Positions 59,347 to 64,000 of a DNA stretch of 64,000 nucleotides are shown one piece after another. Location of the stretch: NCBI RefSeq assembly GCF_000631985.1, contig NZ_JFYN01000008.1, positions 62,001 to 126,000 of the forward strand, given 5' to 3'. How positions within the stretch are numbered: position 1 is the stretch's first letter; each line of letters begins with the position of its first letter. Source of the DNA: Pseudomonas sp. RIT288. Its GTDB lineage: Bacteria > Pseudomonadota > Gammaproteobacteria > Pseudomonadales > Pseudomonadaceae. Position numbers and translations under genes: made by a program. Below the pieces are notes generated by a model. The model was given only the letters and a program-made list of their open reading frames with translations. It did no database searches and was not told the origin of the DNA.

Positions 59347-60195
59347 TCATTTGAATTCGACAGGGAAACCGATCGCCGGCGACGGCAGGTCGACACCGAA
59401 CCACTGCTTGAACGACGCCGCGTAAGTCGGGAACTCAACGCCGGTCATGGCTTCATGCAGGGCGGTGTTGACGAAATTCAGCCAGTCCTGATCGCCGCGT
59501 TTGACTGCGCAGGCGTAGGTCTGCGGACTCCAGGCGTAGGTCGGGCTGCGGTAGCGGCCAGGGTTCTGCACCATCAGGTATTTGACCGACGACTGATCGG
59601 TCGCAGCGGCATCGGCGCGGCCGGAGTTCACCGCCTGATACATCAGGTCAACACTGTCGTACTGGTCGACCTTGGCCTTGGGCAGCGCCTGATGCACCAG
59701 TTCTTCGGCGTAGACGTTTTGCAGCACGGCCACGGTAACGCTGTCACCAGCTGCCTGCAGGTCTTCGATTTCCTTGTATTTGCTGTTGGCCGGCAGCAGC
59801 AGGCCGACGCCTTCGCGGTAGTACGGCAGCGTGAACGCTACTTGCTGCGCACGGCTGGCAGTGACGGTGATGAACTGGCAACTCATATCGACCTTGTCAG
59901 TCAGCAGGTTGGGAATCCGCGCGTCGGAGGACTGCACGACGAATTCGACCTTGCTCGGGTCATTGAACAACCCCTTGGCCACCATCCTGGCGATGTCGAT
60001 ATCAAAGCCCTGCAACTTGCCGTCCGCACCCTGAAAGTGCCACGGCGCATTGGTGCTGCCGGTGCCGACAATCAGCTTGCCCCGGGCCAGAACACTGTCG
60101 AGCTTACTGTCGGCTGCCTGGGCCAGGCCCATCACAGCGGACGAAGCCGCAAGAACAAAAATACACGCTTTGAACAACGAAGGACGGCGATGCAT
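59347..60195 (-). CDS. Amino-acid type ABC transporter binding protein
   Basis: 282 residues from the ATG at 60,195 with GGAG nine bases upstream. Sec signal peptide (FKACIFVLAASSAVMGLAQA). Family 3 binding protein: GKLIVGTGSTNAPWHFQGAD, LQGFDIDIARMVAKGLF, and SGRADAAATDQSSVKYLM. First gene of the cluster. The Trp-His and acidic residues after the start of the mature domain line a polar pocket; substrate proposed from context as D-glucosaminate. Confidence 0.9.
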   Translation of the reverse strand: MHRRPSLFKACIFVLAASSAVMGLAQAADSKLDSVLARGKLIVGTGSTNAPWHFQGADGKLQGFDIDIARMVAKGLFNDPSKVEFVVQSSDARIPNLLTDKVDMSCQFITVTASRAQQVAFTLPYYREGVGLLLPANSKYKEIEDLQAAGDSVTVAVLQNVYAEELVHQALPKAKVDQYDSVDLMYQAVNSGRADAAATDQSSVKYLMVQNPGRYRSPTYAWSPQTYACAVKRGDQDWLNFVNTALHEAMTGVEFPTYAASFKQWFGVDLPSPAIGFPVEFK

Positions 60196-60531
60196 GGCAA
60201 GCACTCCAGGATGATGTTTATTCCGCTATACCGGAACACGGTTTGTTACTACGGAATAGACAGCAGAAAGTGTGCCACAGGAATCAAAGGGAATCTGTAG
60301 CGGAGTGAAATGTTTTTAGAATCAATGGGATGCGAATAGCCTCAGGGAGGTGTTACTCGCTATGGATTTCTCAGACGCTACCGTGGGCCACATCGCTCGG
60401 GTACTCGGGCCACATTTGAGTGCGCACTCACCGAAAACGCGCACGGTCTAGTGTCAACTCTGACAGTAGAGGAAAGCTGCCCATGGGATTAGCGTCAGCA
60501 ACGTTGAGAATGCGTCTTCAAGGAGGTTCCC
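60196..60531 (+). other. Divergent intergenic region
   Basis: 336 bp between the binding-protein gene (minus) and the thioredoxin-like gene (plus). It must hold the cluster promoter and probably the IclR site. I see no clear palindrome or promoter pair that I would defend. Confidence 0.4.
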
Positions 60532-60975
60532 ATGAGTTCGACGACTCGCTTTCCAGACCTGCCTGCTACCTACCGCAAAGCCCTGAAAACCTGGCGCCCG
60601 GTGATCCTGTACTTCGCCAACGAACACTGTCCTGCCTGCGAATGGGCCGGGCCGGTGTTTCGTGAGGTGGCCGAGCCGTACCGGCATCGCGCCAATATCT
60701 ACATGCTTAACACCCGTGAGTCGCCACGCCATCCGTTGGTCACCGGCACGCCTACCGTGCTGTTCTACAAGAACGGCAAGTTGCTGAAGAAGCTCAAAGG
60801 GATTGGCACGGAGGAAACACTGACGGCGGACTTTGCCCGGCATATTGGCAGGACCAGGGCAACGGTGGTGCAGCAGAAACCACGGCATGACCTGGGCTGG
60901 CTGCGTCGCACTTTGCGAAACCTTTGCACCATCCCGCGTGCGCAGTCACGTCGACAGCACGCGACATCCCTGTAG
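60532..60975 (+). CDS. Thioredoxin-like protein
   Basis: 147 residues, no signal peptide. Redox motif CPAC (Cys33, Cys36) in EHCPACEWAGPVF, and cis-Pro loop TGTPTVLFYKNGKLLKKLKG near residue 71. The last 40 residues are basic and lie outside the thioredoxin fold. Excellent GGAGG ribosome site. The stop codon TAG is inside the first arm of a REP pair. Target unknown. Confidence 0.85.
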   Translation: MSSTTRFPDLPATYRKALKTWRPVILYFANEHCPACEWAGPVFREVAEPYRHRANIYMLNTRESPRHPLVTGTPTVLFYKNGKLLKKLKGIGTEETLTADFARHIGRTRATVVQQKPRHDLGWLRRTLRNLCTIPRAQSRRQHATSL

Positions 60976-61050
60976 GAGCTGCGGCACGCTGCGATCTTTT
61001 GATCTTAAAAAACAAAATCAAAAGATCGCAGCGTGCCGAAGCTCCTACAG
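60970..61050. repeat. REP pair (REPIN), type B, overlapping a stop codon
   Basis: 34-base arms (60,970-61,003 and 61,017-61,050) with very few mismatches and a 13-base spacer, starting CTGTAGGAGCTGCGGCACGC. The last Leu codon and the TAG stop of the thioredoxin-like gene lie in the left arm. Only 14 bp from the stop of the convergent TerC-like gene. Confidence 0.85.
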
Positions 61051-61064
61051 GGGGAGATCGGTAT

Positions 61065-62624
61065 TCAAGCGGTATCGCGCACCAGCAACACTCGCGTCAC
61101 CCGTCGTTCCTCAACGGCTTTGACGGTCATCTGCCAGCCTTCGTACTGCAACTGATCGCCAATCATCGGCAAGCGGTCCAGCAGGCTCATCACCAGTCCG
61201 GCCAAGGTCTGATAGTCCTCGGTCGGCTCAGCGCCAAACCCGGTGCGCTGGCGAACACGGGTCAGGTTCAATGCGCCGCTGACGATGAACCCGCTCTGCT
61301 CCTCGATCACGTCCGGACCTTCGATTTCGCTGGCATCGGGCAGTTCGCCGGCAATCGATTCGAGGATGTCGGTCATGGTCAACACACCGACGAAGTCACC
61401 AAATTCGTTGACCACGAAGGCGATGTGGGTCGACGCCGAGCGCATCTGTTCCAGCGCATTGAGGATCGAATAGTTGTCGAGCAGGTTGATGGTCTTGCGC
61501 GCCAGGTGCTCCAGATTCGGCTCGGTACCGGCCAGGTATTCCTTGAGCAATTCCTTCTTGTGCACGAAGCCCAGCGGCTCATCCACCGCGCCGTCGCGAA
61601 TCAGCGGCAGACGCGAATACGACGAGTGCATCAATTTTGTGCGAATCGTCTCGGCGTCGTCGGCCAGATCGATGGCGTCGACGTCGGCACGCACGGTCAT
61701 CAGGTTCCGAATCGGCCGCTCGGCCAGTTGCAGCACACCGCTGATCATCACTCGCTCACGACGGTCGAACAGCTCCGCACTTGGGGCTTCACCGTCATCC
61801 AGCAGGTCGGAGATCTCCTCGCCAACCTCTTCCGCCTCCAGCTTGCGCCCGCCCAGCAGACGCATCACCGCGTGGGCCGTGCGTTCACGTATGGGACGCA
61901 GGCCTTGCATCGAACGTTTGCGTCGGGCTCGAGCGATCTGGTTGAACACCTCGATCAGGATCGAGAAACCAATCGCCGCGTACAGATAGCCTTTCGGGAT
62001 GTGGAAGCCCAGACCTTCGGCTGTCAGGGCAAAACCGATCATCATCAGGAAGCCCAGACACAGCATGATCACCGTCGGGTGCGCATTGACGAAACGGGTC
62101 AGCGGCTTGCTGGCGACGATCATCAGGCCGATGGAAATGATCACCGCGATCATCATCACCGCCAGTTCATCGACCATGCCGACGGCGGTGATTACCGCGT
62201 CCAGCGAGAACACCGCGTCGAGCACCACGATCTGCGCCACGATCGGCCAGAACAGCGCGTAAGCAGCGTTGGTCGAGCGCTGGCCGACGTGGCCTTCGAG
62301 TCGTTCGTGCAGCTCCATGGTGGCCTTGAACAACAGGAATACACCACCGAACAGCATGATCAGGTCACGACCGGAGAAGCTCTTGTCGAACACCTCGAAC
62401 AACGGCTGCGTGAGGGTCACCAGCCAGGAAATACTCGCCAACAGGCCCAGGCGCATGATCAGCGCCAGCGACAGGCCGATGATCCGCGCACGATCGCGCT
62501 GATGCGGCGGCAGCTTGTCCGCCAGGATCGCGATAAACACCAGGTTGTCGATACCCAGCACCAGTTCCAGCACGATCAGAGTCAACAAGCCTAACCAGGC
62601 CGTGGGATCCGCTAACCATTCCAT
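61065..62624 (-). CDS. TerC-family membrane protein with CBS and transporter-associated domains
   Basis: 519 residues from the ATG at 62,624; the longer frame upstream has no ribosome site. TerC region with about seven membrane helices ([20 protein letters not shown] with the conserved acidic residues, [13 protein letters not shown]), two CBS motifs (about 300-420; [40 protein letters not shown]) and a C-terminal CorC_HlyC domain. The family is tied to metal-ion handling and metal loading of exported proteins. Transcribed alone. Confidence 0.9.
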   Translation of the reverse strand: MEWLADPTAWLGLLTLIVLELVLGIDNLVFIAILADKLPPHQRDRARIIGLSLALIMRLGLLASISWLVTLTQPLFEVFDKSFSGRDLIMLFGGVFLLFKATMELHERLEGHVGQRSTNAAYALFWPIVAQIVVLDAVFSLDAVITAVGMVDELAVMMIAVIISIGLMIVASKPLTRFVNAHPTVIMLCLGFLMMIGFALTAEGLGFHIPKGYLYAAIGFSILIEVFNQIARARRKRSMQGLRPIRERTAHAVMRLLGGRKLEAEEVGEEISDLLDDGEAPSAELFDRRERVMISGVLQLAERPIRNLMTVRADVDAIDLADDAETIRTKLMHSSYSRLPLIRDGAVDEPLGFVHKKELLKEYLAGTEPNLEHLARKTINLLDNYSILNALEQMRSASTHIAFVVNEFGDFVGVLTMTDILESIAGELPDASEIEGPDVIEEQSGFIVSGALNLTRVRQRTGFGAEPTEDYQTLAGLVMSLLDRLPMIGDQLQYEGWQMTVKAVEERRVTRVLLVRDTA

Positions 62625-62911
62625 AAAATGTCTCGATCTCTCTTCAGTGAATTCAGGCTGCCGGACACGGCAAAGTGCAACGCGAAGGCTCTGAAGCCGC
62701 GTTGTCAACGATAGACGGAAGTCGGAAAACCGGATGCTGCGAGTACGTCAAGACCGCGCCATGGCGCGAGGAGAAGGTACGACTGGGAGGCTCCAAGAGG
62801 GTGTTCATGCAAATCCTGAATGAAAAATGGCCTTGGAGCGTACAGGCTCTGACGACAATTCCTACAGCGCGAAATCATTTCAAAATCTGTATCAACTGGC
62901 CACTGTCCCCC
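62625..62911. other. Intergenic region
   Basis: 287 bp upstream of the TerC-like gene. Contains the short palindrome GCGCCATGGCGC near 62,758. A plus-strand open frame crosses it into the REP pair but has no coding features. With the REP pair it makes a gene-free stretch of 379 bp. Confidence 0.4.
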
Positions 62912-62995
62912 GTAGGAGCTGCCGCAGGCTGCGATCTTTTGATCTTGACCTTAAAAAAACAAAGTCAAAAGATCGCAGTCTGCGGCAGCTCCTAC
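62912..62995. repeat. REP pair (REPIN), type B
   Basis: 31-base arms (62,912-62,942 and 62,965-62,995) with one mismatch and a 22-base spacer. Eight bases before the stop of the phospholipase-D-like gene. Confidence 0.85.
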
Positions 62996-63003
62996 AGTGG
63001 CTG

Positions 63004-64000
63004 TCATCGTCCGGCAAAGCGCAATCGTGACAACTGGCGTAAGTCGCCCTCTACGTAATAATCGTTGGTCCAGCTGTCATCCACCGCCAACGGACTCACC
63101 TGCTTCAATTCAAGCTTCTTCGCGAAATAGCGAAAGCGGTAATGCTCGTAGAAGCGCAGCAGTTCCAGGCCGTAACGATCGGCCAGATCGGTGTCGCCGC
63201 GAATGATCAGGAAGTTCTCGTCATTGCCGTTACTGGCCGAGGTGCTGAAGTTGTGGCTGCCACTGATAATCGTCGGGGTATCGCTGGTGAAATCGGTGAC
63301 GACCGCTTTGGTGTGCACCAGCAGATTGCCCTTCTGGCCTTTCATGTTTTCCTTCAGCCAGCCTTCCAGACCGGTGTTCAGCAATGCCGTAGCGGCGAAT
63401 TCGGCGGAGCGATCGGCGTGAAATCCGGTTATACGGCTCGCGGTATTTTGCAGGCCGTAACGCAAGATATCGTCATGCGGTTTGCCGAGCAGCGCGTTGA
63501 GAATCGCGTCCGGCAAGATGAACGCCGTGACAAACAGCACGTCCTTCCTGGCCGCCTCAATGATCTCGACAAACTCACGCAAATCGCCGCCACCGCTGCG
63601 TGGCGAGAACCCGGCGAACAGCGGTTGCGTGGGGTCCATCGGATTGTGCCCGGTGATCCAGTTGCGCGTCGCGCCGACGTCGGCGGGGTTGGCCCAGACC
63701 TCTTCGAACACTTGCAAATACCGCGCGGCAATCATCACGTCGTCGAGCGTATGCACCACGTTGGCCTGGCGATAAACACCGTTGGCGGTGAAATTGGTGC
63801 TGCCGCACAGCACGGCTTGCGGTTGCCGCTGACCCGCGCCATCGACGCGGCTGAGAACAATGAATTTGTCGTGAAAGATGTTATGGGTGACCCGGCCGCG
63901 CTTGTTCACCGCCGGCAATTTGGCAAGGTTCGTTTCGTTCAGGGTCGTATCGGGATCATCAGGCTGGGCGTGATACAGCACGCGCACCTGAACCCCACGG
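63004..64000 (-). CDS. Phospholipase-D-like protein, 5' end outside window
   Basis: About 332 visible codons; the frame is open through the window edge (text RGVQVRVLYHAQP spans the apparent GTG start), so the N-terminus is missing. Two HKD-type sites: HDKFIVLSRVDG...CGSTNFTANG and HTKAVVTDF...SGSHNFSTSA. The second HTK site retains His and Lys. Such proteins cleave phosphodiester bonds in lipids or nucleic acids or act as synthases; the substrate is not evident. Confidence 0.85.
   Translation of the reverse strand, partial: RGVQVRVLYHAQPDDPDTTLNETNLAKLPAVNKRGRVTHNIFHDKFIVLSRVDGAGQRQPQAVLCGSTNFTANGVYRQANVVHTLDDVMIAARYLQVFEEVWANPADVGATRNWITGHNPMDPTQPLFAGFSPRSGGGDLREFVEIIEAARKDVLFVTAFILPDAILNALLGKPHDDILRYGLQNTASRITGFHADRSAEFAATALLNTGLEGWLKENMKGQKGNLLVHTKAVVTDFTSDTPTIISGSHNFSTSASNGNDENFLIIRGDTDLADRYGLELLRFYEHYRFRYFAKKLELKQVSPLAVDDSWTNDYYVEGDLRQLSRLRFAGR

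Noticed and set aside
58222-60300. 692-codon open frame antisense to the ABC transporter genes
   Set aside because: Crosses three gene boundaries and has a Gln/His/Arg-rich shadow composition.
62675-63058. 127-codon plus frame
   Set aside because: Runs through a REP pair and ends in the phospholipase-D-like gene; no coding signals.

Overview
The window is GC-rich chromosomal DNA from a Pseudomonas of the P. fluorescens group. Evidence: a zwf/gnd pair, galU, the gacA-uvrC-pgsA-tRNA block with a TTG-started gacA, a modABC operon, a peptidyl-nucleoside type ABC transporter, a hydroxybutyrate cluster with an HbcR-like regulator, and REP pairs of Pseudomonas type. All calls come from reading the sequence and from family knowledge; no database search was run.

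Layout. 1-6 kb: zwf (cut by the window edge) overlapping gnd, a CptA-type phosphoethanolamine transferase and galU. 6-8.3 kb: small conserved proteins and lipoproteins. 8.3-11.2 kb: DNA alkylation repair (alkB-ada) and an AcuI/YhdH-type reductase. 11.4-18.9 kb: a Trp/Gly-rich exported protein, a nitronate monooxygenase, modABC behind a clear ModE-type operator, and a poxvirus-like topoisomerase IB. 19-23 kb: an ABC-F ATPase, several small orphan proteins and MsrA. 23.4-28.3 kb: an AT-rich decayed island in tRNA-Cys holding a dead integrase, a ruined phage lysis cassette, a tail-fibre scrap, and two apparently intact cargo genes (an acyltransferase and a K+-channel-like protein). 28.3-31.6 kb: tRNA-Cys, tRNA-Gly, pgsA, uvrC, gacA. 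31.7-34.6 kb: a GNAT/nitrilase pair and, divergently, a DAHP synthase preceded by two short reading frames rich in aromatic codons and a strong terminator between them. 34.6-43 kb: an Ig-like repeat protein, a lipase, a parvulin and the yejABEF/npp-like transporter. 43-49 kb: sigma-54 regulator, GntP permease, 3-hydroxybutyrate dehydrogenase and acetoacetyl-CoA synthetase. 49-53.4 kb: a PilU-like ATPase, a hybrid histidine kinase and a second parvulin. 53.5-60.2 kb: one co-directional cluster with an amino-acid type ABC transporter, RidA, an IclR regulator, a fold-III PLP deaminase and KDG kinase. 60.5-64 kb: a thioredoxin-like protein, a TerC/CBS membrane protein and a phospholipase-D-like protein cut by the window edge.

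How genes work together. The 53.5-60.2 kb cluster reads as uptake of an amino-sugar acid, beta-elimination of ammonia, and phosphorylation of the resulting keto-deoxy sugar acid into the Entner-Doudoroff pathway; D-glucosaminate is my preferred substrate (inference). The 43-49 kb cluster takes up and oxidises 3-hydroxybutyrate to acetoacetyl-CoA, with a sigma-54 promoter in front of the permease. The most interesting regulatory object is the leader of the DAHP synthase gene (33,058-33,522). Nine REP pairs are all in the right-hand 21 kb; I saw none in the first 43 kb.
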